Origin: Acidobacteriota bacterium
GTDB lineage: Bacteria; Acidobacteriota; Vicinamibacteria; Vicinamibacterales; UBA8438
DNA: 55,776 nucleotides
Reading direction: 5' to 3'
Assembly: GCA_026708265.1 (NCBI GenBank)
Contig: JAPOVI010000151.1
Span: forward strand, 1-55,776
A program made the position numbers and the translations under genes. Within the stretch, counting starts at the first letter, position 1; every line of letters begins with the position of its first letter. Positions 35,822 to 44,365 of the stretch are shown here, piece after piece. The notes under the pieces were generated by a model, which saw only the letters and a program-made list of their open reading frames with translations, did no database searches and was not told where the DNA came from.

Positions 35822-37021
35822 ATGGCGATCAACGGACCGACCGGGGCGGGGTTGCTCGCGGGAGTCGTCCTCGCGGCCGCCACGGCCGCTGCGGCCGCGT
35901 CCGGGACCGCGGCGAGGGAATCCGCAGAACGGGCGGCCGCGCCGGAGCCCGCGGCGACCGCCCCCGCGGAAGCGACCCAGGGCGGCTCCGCCGAGGCGGC
36001 GGTGCCCGCGTTCCGCGTCGATCCCTTCTGGCCGCAGGAGCTGCCGGACAACTGGATCCTGGGACAGGCCTCCGGCGTGGCGGTCGACGCCCGCGACCAC
36101 GTCTGGCTTCTGCACCGGCCGCGCACGCTCGACGCCCGGCAGCGGGGCGAGCACGGCATGTGCTGCGTCCCGGCCCCGCCGGTGATCGAGTTCGCGCCGG
36201 ACGGCTCGGTCGTCCGTGCCTGGGGCGGTCCCGGCGAAGGGTACGAGTGGCCGGAGAGCGAGCACGGGATCCACGTCGACCACGAGGGGCACGTCTGGAT
36301 CGGCGGGAACGCCGCCGGCGACGCGCACATCCTCAAGTTCACCGCCGACGGCGAGTTCCTGCTTCAGATCGGCCGCGCCGGGGCGAGCGGCGGAAGCAAC
36401 GACACCGACAATCTCGGACGCCCGGCCGGTATCCGCGTCGACCCGGAAGCCAACGAGGTCTACGTCGCCGACGGCTACGGCAACCGGCGCGTCATCGTCT
36501 TCGACGCCCGGACGGGCGAGTACCGGCGGCACTGGGGCGCCTACGGAGAGCGGCCGGACGACGCCGAGCTGCCGCCGTACGATCCGGCCGCCGACCCGAT
36601 TCGCCACTACCGGAGCCCGGTGCACGACGTCGCCCTGTCGAGCGACGGCCTCGTCTACGTGGCCGACCGGACGAACGACCGGTTGCAGGTCTTCCGCAAG
36701 GACGGGAGCTTCGTGCGGGAAGCGTTCGTCCGCCCGGCGACGCTCGGCAGCGGCTCGGTCTCGGGGGTGACGCTGTCGGTCGACCCGGCGCAGCGCTGGC
36801 TGTTCATCCCGGACGGCACCAACAACGTCGTCTGGATCCTCGACCGCGAGTCGCTCGGCGTCGCCGGCCGCTTCGGGCGGATGGGCAAGTACGCCGGCCA
36901 GTTCTACCGCCTGCACAACCTGGCCATCGACTCGCACGGGAATCTGTACACGACGGAGGTCAACGTCGGGCAGCGGATCCAGAAGTTCGACCGTGTCGCT
37001 GCGCGGGAGTCCGCACCGTAG
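35822..37021 (+). CDS. exported NHL-repeat six-bladed beta-propeller
   Basis: A 399-residue protein from ATG 35822 after GGGAGGGAG. A signal peptide is followed by a low-complexity Ala/Glu/Pro linker (about residues 25-62). From FRVDPFWPQELPDNWILGQASGVAVD the chain has regular NHL blades: GIHVDHEGHVWIGG, GIRVDPEANEVYVADGYGNRRVIVFD, DVALSSDGLVYVADRTNDRLQVF and NLAIDSHGNLYTTEV. A CC pair in HGMCCVPAPP may form a disulphide. This type is close to peptidyl-alpha-hydroxyglycine-lyase-like and other periplasmic NHL proteins; no catalytic site was identified. The coding end overlaps an inverted repeat at 37006-37036. Confidence 0.83.
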   Translation: MAINGPTGAGLLAGVVLAAATAAAAASGTAARESAERAAAPEPAATAPAEATQGGSAEAAVPAFRVDPFWPQELPDNWILGQASGVAVDARDHVWLLHRPRTLDARQRGEHGMCCVPAPPVIEFAPDGSVVRAWGGPGEGYEWPESEHGIHVDHEGHVWIGGNAAGDAHILKFTADGEFLLQIGRAGASGGSNDTDNLGRPAGIRVDPEANEVYVADGYGNRRVIVFDARTGEYRRHWGAYGERPDDAELPPYDPAADPIRHYRSPVHDVALSSDGLVYVADRTNDRLQVFRKDGSFVREAFVRPATLGSGSVSGVTLSVDPAQRWLFIPDGTNNVVWILDRESLGVAGRFGRMGKYAGQFYRLHNLAIDSHGNLYTTEVNVGQRIQKFDRVAARESAP

Positions 37022-37098
37022 GGCGCCGCGGACTCCTGGAGGGTCGGTCGGGCGCCCCCGGGAGGCGCAGACTCACTGAAGGATTGGGTCGGGCGCCG
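37006..37098. repeat. REP-like element, copy E, with flanking stem-loop
   Basis: GGAGTCCGC (37006-37014) pairs with GCGGACTCC (37028-37036) around the NHL stop codon. GGAGGGTCGGTCGGGCGCCC (37037-37056), like copy D, follows. Then come GCGCAGACTC (37065-37074, core minus one base) and a second GGGTCGGGCGCC (37087-37098). It lies between the convergent ends of the NHL gene and a small membrane protein gene. Confidence 0.55.
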
Positions 37099-37155
37099 AG
37101 GCGGAGGCCGCAGCGCGACCTGGCAGGCGGGCGTCGGACGGCTGGCGGTGGGCGT

Positions 37156-37323
37156 CTACTCGGCGCCCCGGGCGTCCTCGGCGTCGGCAGCTTTCCTGGC
37201 GGCCTGGTCCTCCTGCCGCTCCCGATCCAGCCGCGCGAAGAACCAGAGGACGAAGGCGCCGAAACCCAGCACGACGCAGACGAGCGCCGCCAGCGCGGTG
37301 AGGCCGAAGCTGCCGGAGAACAT
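37156..37323 (-). CDS. small single-span membrane protein
   Basis: A 55-residue ORF from ATG 37323: MFSGSFGLTALAALVCVVLGFGAFVLWFFARLDRER contains one strong transmembrane helix (about residues 7-30), followed by a charged cytoplasmic tail rich in Arg, Glu, Lys and Ala. An upstream in-frame ATG would add 14 residues (MAHRWFVAGRIVGA). It reads away from hspQ, with only 33 bp between starts. The layout (hydrophobic helix then amphipathic tail) looks like a genuine small inner-membrane protein, but no homologue is known to me. Confidence 0.55.
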   Translation of the reverse strand: MFSGSFGLTALAALVCVVLGFGAFVLWFFARLDRERQEDQAARKAADAEDARGAE

Positions 37324-37356
37324 GGCGCCGACTATCCTACCCGCAACGAACCACCG

Positions 37357-37680
37357 ATGAGCCATCCGAGTCCGGTCGCCCGTTTCTACGTCGGTCAGAT
37401 CGTGCACCACCTGCGGTTCGACTACCGCGGCGTGGTCTTCGACGTCGACCCGACCTTCCAGGGCACCGACGACTGGTACGAAACCGTCGCCCGCTCGCGT
37501 CCACCGAAGGACCGGCCGTGGTACCACGTCCTGGTCGACGGAGGGCGGCACACGACGTACGTCGCCGAGCGCCACCTGGAGCCGGACGGCAGCGGCGACC
37601 CGATCCGGCATCCGCTGGTCGGCGTGCTGTGCGGCGACTATCGCGACGGCCGCTACCTGCCCCGCGGCGAGGTGCAGTAG
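37357..37680 (+). CDS. hspQ: heat shock protein HspQ / hemimethylated-DNA-binding YccV family
   Basis: A 107-residue protein, the family's usual length. It has the full YccV domain: ARFYVGQIVHHLRFDYRGVVFDVDPTF, a DDWYETVARSRPPKDRPWYHVLV core and YVAERHLEPDGSG near the end. In enterobacteria HspQ binds hemimethylated oriC DNA in vitro and acts as a specificity factor for Lon protease. ATG 37357 gives the canonical N-terminus; its ribosome-binding site is weak. It ends 26 bp before the RnfD-like gene and may be cotranscribed with it. Confidence 0.88.
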   Translation: MSHPSPVARFYVGQIVHHLRFDYRGVVFDVDPTFQGTDDWYETVARSRPPKDRPWYHVLVDGGRHTTYVAERHLEPDGSGDPIRHPLVGVLCGDYRDGRYLPRGEVQ

Positions 37681-37706
37681 CCCGACACCGCCGGGCCGAC
37701 TGGCCG

Positions 37707-39377
37707 ATGTCCCCCGCCCGCCGCCGTTCCCGCCCGACGACACCCGGCCCGGGGCCGCCCGCCGCCGCGCGAGGCACCCGCGCCGGTGCGCGACCGTCGA
37801 GATCCGCCGGCCGCGGCCGGTCGCCGCGCGCGCCCGCGACCGCGGCCACGGCCCTGCCGCAATCCGGAACGCGGGCCTTCACCGCTCCGCTCGCGCTGAC
37901 CCTGGCCCTGCTGCTCGTTTCGCTCGTCCCGCGCGTGCAGGCGAACGCGGTCCTCGCCCAGTCGCTGCAGGGCGCGGCGCTCGTGCTCCTGGCGTGGCAG
38001 ATCGTGCTCGCAGCCTGGCTCCGGCACCGTGGCGCCGTCCGGTCGCTGGAGGTGTCGCTCCGCCCGCAGCACTACGTCCAGGCCGCTGTGCAACTGTCCG
38101 TCTTCGCCTACTGGGGCTGGTTCTGGCGGCCGGTCTACGAGCATGCGTGGCTGCTCGTCGCCCAGCTTCTCTTCGCCTACGCCTTCGACCTGCTGCTCGC
38201 CTGGTCGCGGCGCGAGCGATACGCGCTGGGGTTCGGCCCGTTCCCCATCATCTTCAGCACGAACCTCTTCCTCTGGTTCCGCGACGACTGGTTCCACCTG
38301 CAGTTCCTCATGATCGCGGTGGGCTTCCTCGGCAAGGAGTTCGTGCGCTGGGAGCGGGAAGGCCGGCGCGTCCACATCTTCAACCCGTCGGCGTTCTCGC
38401 TGGGGCTGTTCTCCGTGGCGCTCCTCGCTACCGGCGCGACGCCGCTGACGTGGGGGGAGGAGATCGCGACCACCCTGACGCTCGCGCCGCGAATCTATCT
38501 CTTCCTCTTCCTCGCCGGCCTCGTCGTCATGTACCGCTTCGCGATCACGCTCGTGGCCGGGTCGGCGGCCATCGTCCTCTTCGGGCTGAGCGCCCTCTAC
38601 GCGGCGGCGACCGGAATCCCCTACTTCATAGACTCGGAGATCCCGACCGCCGTCTTCCTCGGCCTCCACCTGCTGGTTACGGATCCGTCGACATCGCCGC
38701 GGAGCCCCGTCGGGAAGGCGGTCTTCGGCGTGTTGTACGGCGCCGGCGTCTTCGTGCTCTACGCGCTGCTCGGCGCGCTCGGCGCGCCGACGTTCTACGA
38801 CAAGCTGCTCTCGGTGCCGCTACTCAACCTGTGCGTACCGTGGATCGATCGGCTGGCCGGCGCGCTACAGGCGCACGCGCGGCTCGCTCGCGTCCGGGAA
38901 GGACTCGCCCACCCTCGAGCCAATCTCGTGCAGATGGCGGTCTGGATCCTCTTCTTCGCCGCCATGACGGGACTCGGCGCGACCGATGGCCGCCATCGGG
39001 GAGACGCCGTACCCTTCTGGGAGCAGGCGTGCGCGGGCGGCAACCCGCGGGCCTGCGAGCGGCTACTCGGCATCGAGGCGTCGTACTGCGCGGACGCCTC
39101 GGCCTGGGCCTGCAACGAGCTGGGCCGGCACTACGCGAGCGGCGTCGTCGCCGAGGCCGACCCCGAGCTGGCACTCGACTACTTCGCCCGCGCCTGCGAG
39201 CTGCGCTTCCGGCCGGCGTGCCTCAACCTGCTGGAGCCGGGACGCACGCTGGCCGCTCCCCCCAAGGTCCTCGATCTCCGTCTCCTCCTCCGGGAGGGAG
39301 GACGGAACCTGATGGACACGTCGGAACGGGATCTGCACGAGCGGGCGTGCGACCACGGCTGGAGGTTCGCCTGTTGA
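37707..39377 (+). CDS. RnfD/NqrB-like membrane protein with C-terminal Sel1-like repeats
   Basis: A 556-residue protein. The first 60 residues are a basic Pro/Ala/Arg tail, then eight or more transmembrane helices follow up to about residue 425. HIFNPSAFSLGLFSVALLATGATPLTWG and LLVTDPSTSPRSPVGKAVFG match the N-P-x-x-x and T-D-P-x-(T/S)-S-P blocks of the NQR2/RnfD/RnfE family; T245 in TGATPL sits where RnfD/NqrB attach FMN covalently. The C-terminus has Sel1-like repeats (WACNELGRHYASGVVAEADPELALDYFARACEL). No other rnf or nqr gene is present. It may be a stand-alone flavin electron carrier whose Sel1 tail docks partners. Followed at 156 bp by a SUMF1-fold gene. Start ATG 37707 is tentative. 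Confidence 0.75.
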   Translation: MSPARRRSRPTTPGPGPPAAARGTRAGARPSRSAGRGRSPRAPATAATALPQSGTRAFTAPLALTLALLLVSLVPRVQANAVLAQSLQGAALVLLAWQIVLAAWLRHRGAVRSLEVSLRPQHYVQAAVQLSVFAYWGWFWRPVYEHAWLLVAQLLFAYAFDLLLAWSRRERYALGFGPFPIIFSTNLFLWFRDDWFHLQFLMIAVGFLGKEFVRWEREGRRVHIFNPSAFSLGLFSVALLATGATPLTWGEEIATTLTLAPRIYLFLFLAGLVVMYRFAITLVAGSAAIVLFGLSALYAAATGIPYFIDSEIPTAVFLGLHLLVTDPSTSPRSPVGKAVFGVLYGAGVFVLYALLGALGAPTFYDKLLSVPLLNLCVPWIDRLAGALQAHARLARVREGLAHPRANLVQMAVWILFFAAMTGLGATDGRHRGDAVPFWEQACAGGNPRACERLLGIEASYCADASAWACNELGRHYASGVVAEADPELALDYFARACELRFRPACLNLLEPGRTLAAPPKVLDLRLLLREGGRNLMDTSERDLHERACDHGWRFAC

Positions 39378-39465
39378 GCGCGGGACGAGCGGAGTCGTCG
39401 CATCGCGCGGAATCGAGTCGCGCGACTTCGCGCCTTGCGGCTTCGCGTCGCAGAACCTGGCGTCG

Positions 39466-39525
39466 CGCAGCCGCGTCTCCCGCAGCCGCGTCTCCCACAG
39501 CCGCGTCTCCCGCAGCCGCGCGCCG
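39466..39525. repeat. 15-bp tandem repeat before the SUMF1-fold gene
   Basis: CGCAGCCGCGTCTCC occurs exactly at 39466-39480 and 39481-39495, with one change at 39496-39510 and a diverged fourth unit at 39511-39525. It ends 7 bp before the chosen ATG. The 15-bp unit would keep frame if translation began further upstream. Confidence 0.85.
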
Positions 39526-39532
39526 TGCAGCG

Positions 39533-40447
39533 ATGCTCGTCACGCTCGCTTGCGCCCTGGTGGCAGGCGCCTGTCAACCGCCCGGGCCGGCCGGTTCGTC
39601 CGGCAGGGCGCTGGCGCCCCTCCCGGAGACAATCGAGGGATTCCGCCCCGAAGCCTGGTTCCTGCCGGACGACCCCCGGCTCGGCTTCGTCGACATCCCG
39701 GCGGGGCCGTTCACGATGGGCAGCGACCCGACCGTCGACCGGCAGGCGTTCGACAACGAACGCTGGTCGGCGGACCGCAACCAGGGCACGGTGGACCTCT
39801 CCACGTTCGCCATCGGCCGCTACGAGGTGACCGTGGCCCAGTACCGCGCGTTTGCGTCCGACACGGGCATCAGCGTCGACCGGGAGGCGCTGCGCGGCGC
39901 ACCCGATCATCCCGTCGGGTCGGTCTCCTGGCCCGACGCCCTCCGCTACTGCCGCTGGCTGGAGGCGACGCTCCGCGACTGGCCCGGCACGCCACCGCTC
40001 CTGCGCCAGCGACTCGCGGACGGCTGGCGCGTGACGCTGCCGACGGAAGCGCAGTGGGAGAAGGCAGCCCGCGGCACCGACGGCCGCATCTACCCGTGGG
40101 GGAACGGGGAGCCGGGAGGCCGGGCCAACTTCCGTGCGGCTCGTCCGGGCGCCGCGGGTTCCGCGGCCGGTCCGTCGCCGGTCGGCAGCTTCGACTGTCC
40201 CGAGTGCCCGTTCGGCCTGCGCGACATGAGCGGCAACGTCTGGGAGCTCACCCGCAGCCCCTACCAGCCGTACCCCTACGACGAGGAGGACGACGCCTCC
40301 AATCTCGACGGCGACGCCCTCTTCGTCATGCGCGGCGGCTCGTTCGAGGATCCCGGTGCCAACGTGCGAGCCGCCATCCGCGGCGGCGCCGACCCGGGCG
40401 TCCGCCGGCCGTTCATCGGCTTCCGCGTCGCGATGGCGCCGCCGTAG
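39533..40447 (+). CDS. SUMF1/FGE-sulfatase-fold lipoprotein (probably not an active FGE)
   Basis: A 304-residue protein from ATG 39533: MLVTLACALVAGACQPP gives a lipobox (VAGAC). The formylglycine-generating-enzyme-like fold starts at FVDIPAGPFTMGSDPTVDRQAFDNER and continues with YEVTVAQYRAFASDTG, HPVGSVSWPDALRYCRWLE, LPTEAQWEKAARGTDGRIYPWGN, GLRDMSGNVWELTRSPY and a final VMRGGSFED..GFRVAM. The two catalytic cysteines of true FGE near the C-terminus are absent; cysteines occur only in RYCRW and CPECPFG. A ligand-binding or structural role, as in many SUMF1-fold proteins, is more likely than sulfatase activation. The start lies just after a 15-bp repeat with no clear ribosome-binding site, so a longer N-terminus is possible. 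Confidence 0.83.
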   Translation: MLVTLACALVAGACQPPGPAGSSGRALAPLPETIEGFRPEAWFLPDDPRLGFVDIPAGPFTMGSDPTVDRQAFDNERWSADRNQGTVDLSTFAIGRYEVTVAQYRAFASDTGISVDREALRGAPDHPVGSVSWPDALRYCRWLEATLRDWPGTPPLLRQRLADGWRVTLPTEAQWEKAARGTDGRIYPWGNGEPGGRANFRAARPGAAGSAAGPSPVGSFDCPECPFGLRDMSGNVWELTRSPYQPYPYDEEDDASNLDGDALFVMRGGSFEDPGANVRAAIRGGADPGVRRPFIGFRVAMAPP

Positions 40448-40504
40448 CCGCGGCGGCCCGCTGGGGAGGGTCGTCCCAACCGCCGCGCCGGCACGCCGCG
40501 AGAG

Positions 40505-42190
40505 TCAGTTGGGGGCCGCCGGTGCCGGGGCCTGCCGCGCCATCAGCACGGTCACACGATGCGGCTCCGTCGTGGACGGGTGGTGCATGACGATGTCCTG
40601 TCTGCCGTCGCCGTCGAGGTCCGTGAGCCAGACGTACTCCCCGTCCTCGGGGAGCGGGACGACGACCTCGTGAGGCTGGCGGGAGAACAGGTCCGGCCCC
40701 GGCTCGCCGACGAAGACATGCAACGAGTCGTCCGCGTGGCGGCGCGGGCCGGGCGGTTCCCCGCGGTCCCTACCGACGATGAGATCCGCGCGGCCGTCGC
40801 CGGTTACATCCCCCAGGAGTACCGGCGTGTCGAATGCCCGTGGATGGGTGGTCTCGGTCAGCCGACGCTCGTGCGTCGCTCCCCGCAGTGCCATGTCCAG
40901 GGGCACCCATCCCGGTCCGCGGTGCGCGCCCGGGTACTGCAGGTTGATGCGGCGCGTGGCGTCGGGCGCGTCCGGGTAGTGGCCGCCGTCCATGCGGAAG
41001 AGCTCGAGGTGCAGGTGGATCTCGCCCCCCATGAAGCCGGCGAACCTCCGGAAGAGGGTGCCCCGGAGAAGCTGCGTCCCGATGGTCGTGACCATCATGT
41101 CGAGCTGCCCGTCGCGATCGAGGTCGTGCCGTTGGATGCCGAGCTGAACGCCGTCCGTGCCGATCACGGTGTCGGGCGAACTCCCGAAGGCGATGCCGCC
41201 GGCCGGGGACCGAGCGCCGAAGTACACCTCGACGGCGGAACGCTTGTCGGCGAGTCGCCGCCCCCGGAGCGACGCGATCACCAGGTCGGCGACGCCGTCG
41301 CCGTTCACGTCGGTCAGCGCTTCGAGCACGCGTCCCTGCATGTCGCCGGCGGCGAGCCAGGAGCGGTCATCGGAATCGAAGGCCACATCGACCGTGAAGG
41401 TCTCGGGGTCCGCGGGGAACAGGCCGCGCCGGTCCTGGCGACGCACCTCGAAGCGGTCGCCGTTCCAGAACGCCAGGTCGCGGCGCCCGTCGCCATCGAA
41501 GTCGATCTCGTGGATTCGGCTCTCGCTCCAGGGATCGAAGCGATACCCGTCGGCTCCGTGGATCCCGGCCAGCTCGGCCGGCGGGCCCACGGTCACCGGG
41601 TCGGCGAAGGCGCCGTCGCCCGTCTGCACGAATACCCGGAAGCCGTCGGCAGCCGCCACGACCAGATCGTCGCGTCCGTCCCCGTTCACGTCCCGGGAGA
41701 TGTCCGCGTGGGGGATCGGGCCTCCGCGGGGCGGATCGAAGCTGGAGCCGACCGCGACCAGCGCCCGCGAGGCCCCCGATTCGAGATCCAGCATGCGGAT
41801 GCGGCCCGGCTCGTAGGTGATCAACCGGTCGCGGCCATCGACGGCGGCCACGTCGACGAACGACACGTCGGGACCGAGATCCGTCTCGAACGTCGCCTCC
41901 CATGTCCCTTGGTCGAACGCGTAGACCCGCACGCGCCGGTCGCCCGACTCGTCGACCGAGAGTGCGACGAGGTCGGCGACCGGGCCGCCGAGCAGAAAGC
42001 CGGTCAGGACCGTCTGGCGAGTGGCGGTGCCGGTGACCACCTCGTAGTGCTCGACGGCGACCTGCGCGGCAGCCGGCTCGAGGGTGCCCCACAGGAGGAG
42101 GGCCGACGCCAGCGCCACCGGCGCGCTTCGCAGTCGATACCGCGCGCGTGGCGTCGCCAGGGCCGCAGTTGCCGTGGAAGTCGTCGTCAC
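40505..42190 (-). CDS. exported FG-GAP/VCBS-repeat beta-propeller
   Basis: A 561-residue protein starting at GTG 42190, whose first base pairs overlap the TGA of the PEGA gene (GTGA, 42187-42190); translation is therefore coupled. A signal peptide ends AAAQVAVEHYEVV. FG-GAP blades with calcium loops follow: DVNGDGRDDLVVA, DFDGDGRRDLAF, DVNGDGVADLVIA, DLDRDGQLDMMV, DVTGDGRADLIVG and DLDGDGRQDIVM. Unlike the other propellers in the window it lacks an ASPIC/UnbV domain. It is probably secreted or surface-bound; ligand unknown. Confidence 0.85.
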   Translation of the reverse strand: MTTTSTATAALATPRARYRLRSAPVALASALLLWGTLEPAAAQVAVEHYEVVTGTATRQTVLTGFLLGGPVADLVALSVDESGDRRVRVYAFDQGTWEATFETDLGPDVSFVDVAAVDGRDRLITYEPGRIRMLDLESGASRALVAVGSSFDPPRGGPIPHADISRDVNGDGRDDLVVAAADGFRVFVQTGDGAFADPVTVGPPAELAGIHGADGYRFDPWSESRIHEIDFDGDGRRDLAFWNGDRFEVRRQDRRGLFPADPETFTVDVAFDSDDRSWLAAGDMQGRVLEALTDVNGDGVADLVIASLRGRRLADKRSAVEVYFGARSPAGGIAFGSSPDTVIGTDGVQLGIQRHDLDRDGQLDMMVTTIGTQLLRGTLFRRFAGFMGGEIHLHLELFRMDGGHYPDAPDATRRINLQYPGAHRGPGWVPLDMALRGATHERRLTETTHPRAFDTPVLLGDVTGDGRADLIVGRDRGEPPGPRRHADDSLHVFVGEPGPDLFSRQPHEVVVPLPEDGEYVWLTDLDGDGRQDIVMHHPSTTEPHRVTVLMARQAPAPAAPN

Positions 42191-42807
42191 TGTGTTCCCC
42201 CCGAAGTGGCGGGACCTTCAGCTGTTGCTGCGCCGCGGTGGTCCCGGAACCGCTCGGCAGCCGACCGTGCCTCCGCCTCTACCAGCCCCGACGGCAATAG
42301 GCTGCCCGGAGGCTGCGCCACGGGCGGCAACCCCGTTCGCACGCTCCCGGCCGGGGTCATCTCGGCCTCGACGCGGCTCGGGAAGGCGAACGCGCCCCCG
42401 GTCGCGAAGTCGAGGCCCCATACCATCACGTTGGCCCCCACCCACATCGCAGGGGTGTAGTCGTCCTGCGGGGGGCGCGCCGCGAAGTAGGCGTTGCCAA
42501 GGAGATGCCAACTGAGCGACCGCCGGAGCGGCATCGCCTCCGACCAGTAGCCCTCCTTCTCGAATCGAAGGACGGGGCTCCGTCGGCGTCGGGGGAGCTC
42601 CACCCGAAGCGGCGTCTCGCCGACGGCCCGGCCGTCGATCAGCACCTGTGCTCCGGGAGGCGTGGACGTGACGTCGATCGACTGCGTGGTCGAGTTGGCC
42701 ATCAGCGCGCACCCGCCGGACAGGGCCAGCGCGGTGGCCGGCAGGACGTTGCGCCCCGTACGCCCTCCGCCTGGCTCCGTCTCCGTCCGATTCCCGTTTC
42801 GGTTCAC
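42187..42807 (-). CDS. PEGA-domain lipoprotein
   Basis: A 206-residue protein. GTG 42807 was chosen because GGGAG lies eight bases upstream; ATG 42822 is the alternative. The lipobox is LSGGC at about residues 28-33. A PEGA domain follows: STTQSIDVTSTPPGAQVLIDGRAVGETPLRVEL, then RSPVLRFEKEGYWSEAMPLRRSLSWHLLGNAYF and a hydrophobic stretch (MWVGANVMVWGLDFATGGAFAF) typical of the DUF-like tail in PEGA lipoproteins. PEGA proteins are thought to bind surface or wall polymers. The gene overlaps the downstream FG-GAP gene by four bases. Confidence 0.8.
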   Translation of the reverse strand: MNRNGNRTETEPGGGRTGRNVLPATALALSGGCALMANSTTQSIDVTSTPPGAQVLIDGRAVGETPLRVELPRRRRSPVLRFEKEGYWSEAMPLRRSLSWHLLGNAYFAARPPQDDYTPAMWVGANVMVWGLDFATGGAFAFPSRVEAEMTPAGSVRTGLPPVAQPPGSLLPSGLVEAEARSAAERFRDHRGAATAEGPATSGGTQ

Positions 42808-43120
42808 CTGGCACGCTCCCATGCTCGCCCGCGTCGTCGCGAGCACGGAACACTCGTGCAGATTCGATGCCAACCGGCGTCGCAGCCATCGTTCACAGCC
42901 TTCGGCTACTGGGCGCAGAAGCATCTCCTCGTCCGCGGGGCCAGCCCCGGGGCCGATTTGGCCCCGACGGCAACCCGTTGCCGCCGGCCGTGGGATTCCG
43001 CGTGCGGCGCGCCACCTCTGCCCGGCGTACATGGATTGTCCAGGGCGGTGCATCTCAGGCACAGATCGCGACGGACAGAATCCGCTGCCCGAGGGGCCGG
43101 CGGCCCGCGCGCGTCTGCGA
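42808..43120. other. 313-bp gap without a recognisable gene
   Basis: It lies between the end of the sigma-54 activator and the PEGA gene (both minus). A small stem GGGGCC-GATTT-GGCCCC near 42950 could be a weak terminator but lacks a U-tract. No promoter or coding signal was found. Confidence 0.45.
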
Positions 43121-44350
43121 TCAGGACGATGCCGAATCGGGCGTGAGGCGTGCGAGCAGCTCCGGGTCGATGTGCTGCTTCACGGTGCGGCGGTCGAGCT
43201 CCAGGCGGCGGGCCGTCTCCTGGTAGCTGCGGGTGCGCGCGTAGACCGTCGTGCAGTAGCGGCGGAGGAGCTCCCGGGCGGTGAGGCGCCCTTCGCCGAA
43301 CGCGGCGGCCAGGTCCGGGGCGTCCGCATCCGGCTCCCGCCGGGCCGGCGGTCGGTACCGCTTGCGCACCAGCACGTTGCGCACGCACTGCTCCAGCTCG
43401 CGGACGTTGCCCGGCCAGGGGTAGTCCGCGCCGAGGTCCCGCTCCACGCAGGCGAGCACCTCCTCCGCAAGCTGCGGAGCGCCGTCGGCGCCGATCACGC
43501 GCTCGCAGACGAACAGCACCAGGTTGCGCAGCTCCTCCGGCGCGTCGCGAAGTTGTTCGCGCAGCGACGGCGTCACGATCAGGTCCGAGCAGAGCCGGTA
43601 GTACAGGTCCTCGCGGAACCGGCCGGCGCGCATCTCCGCCTCCAGGTCCCGGTTGGTCGCGGCGATCAGCTTCCCCTTGAACTGGCGCGTCGTCGTCTCG
43701 CCGACGCGCTGGAACTCCCGCGTCTGCAGCACCCGCAGCAGCTTGATCTGGATGGACGCGTCGATCTCGCCCACCTCGTCGAGCAGCACGGTGCCGAGCG
43801 CCGGGCACGATTCCAGCCACCCCACGCGGTCCTGAACCGCCCCCGTGAACGCGCCCTTCCGGTGGCCGAACAACTCCGATTCGATCAGCGTGGGGGACAT
43901 CGCGGCGAGGTTCACCGCATGGAACGCCCCGTCCAGGGTGTCGACGAACGTCTCCCGATCGGGATCGAACGGAATGTAGCGCGAGAGCCCGATGGCGCGC
44001 GCGACGAGCTCCTTGCCGGTCCCCGAGGGGCCCGTGATGAGCGTGGTGACGTCGTGCATCCGGTCGTGGAGCAAGCGCCAGTAGCGCTGCACGTCGTGGG
44101 TGAAGATCGACTCCCAGACCGCCGCGCGCAGGCGGGCGGCGGGGCGCGACGCCCCCACGATGTGGCGATAGATGAGGTGGAACGCGCGCCGGACCTGGTA
44201 GAAGCAGGCGAACAGGTGCGCAGGGTCGACGGGCTGGGTGAGCCGGAACCGGCGGGCGTCGAGAAAGTGGTCCAGATCGCGGCGGAACGAGCGGAAGCCG
44301 GCCACGCGCCGTCGCCCGCGGGCCGCGTCCTGGTGCAGGTCGTGCAGCAT
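43121..44350 (-). CDS. sigma-54-dependent AAA+ transcriptional activator (main part after an in-frame stop)
   Basis: This 409-residue ORF begins at ATG 44350, but the reading frame is continuous with the ORF at 44366-44668 except for one TAA at 44366-44368. It has the sigma-54 activator AAA+ domain: Walker A GPSGTGKE at about 107-114, the sigma-54 contact loop G-A-F-T-G-A at 166-171 ([15 protein letters not shown]), Walker [12 protein letters not shown], and [14 protein letters not shown]. The C-terminus is a Fis-type helix-turn-helix ([21 protein letters not shown]). The N-terminal region differs from standard receiver, GAF or PAS domains. Target genes are unknown. A palindrome upstream of the first part may be its own binding site. 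It may be made alone from ATG 44350 or be a broken gene. Confidence 0.85.
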   Translation of the reverse strand: MLHDLHQDAARGRRRVAGFRSFRRDLDHFLDARRFRLTQPVDPAHLFACFYQVRRAFHLIYRHIVGASRPAARLRAAVWESIFTHDVQRYWRLLHDRMHDVTTLITGPSGTGKELVARAIGLSRYIPFDPDRETFVDTLDGAFHAVNLAAMSPTLIESELFGHRKGAFTGAVQDRVGWLESCPALGTVLLDEVGEIDASIQIKLLRVLQTREFQRVGETTTRQFKGKLIAATNRDLEAEMRAGRFREDLYYRLCSDLIVTPSLREQLRDAPEELRNLVLFVCERVIGADGAPQLAEEVLACVERDLGADYPWPGNVRELEQCVRNVLVRKRYRPPARREPDADAPDLAAAFGEGRLTARELLRRYCTTVYARTRSYQETARRLELDRRTVKQHIDPELLARLTPDSASS

Positions 44351-44365
44351 GTCCGCGTGGCGCTG

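Noticed and set aside
39466-39525. CRISPR array
   Set aside because: Units are 15 bp and directly adjacent, without spacers.
39374-39532. Upstream start for the SUMF1-fold gene through the 15-bp repeats
   Set aside because: The stretch would encode Ser/Ala/Arg repeats before a normal lipoprotein signal, and no ribosome-binding site supports it.
42940-42965. Intrinsic terminator from the GGGGCC/GGCCCC stem
   Set aside because: No U-tract on either strand; only a weak stem.
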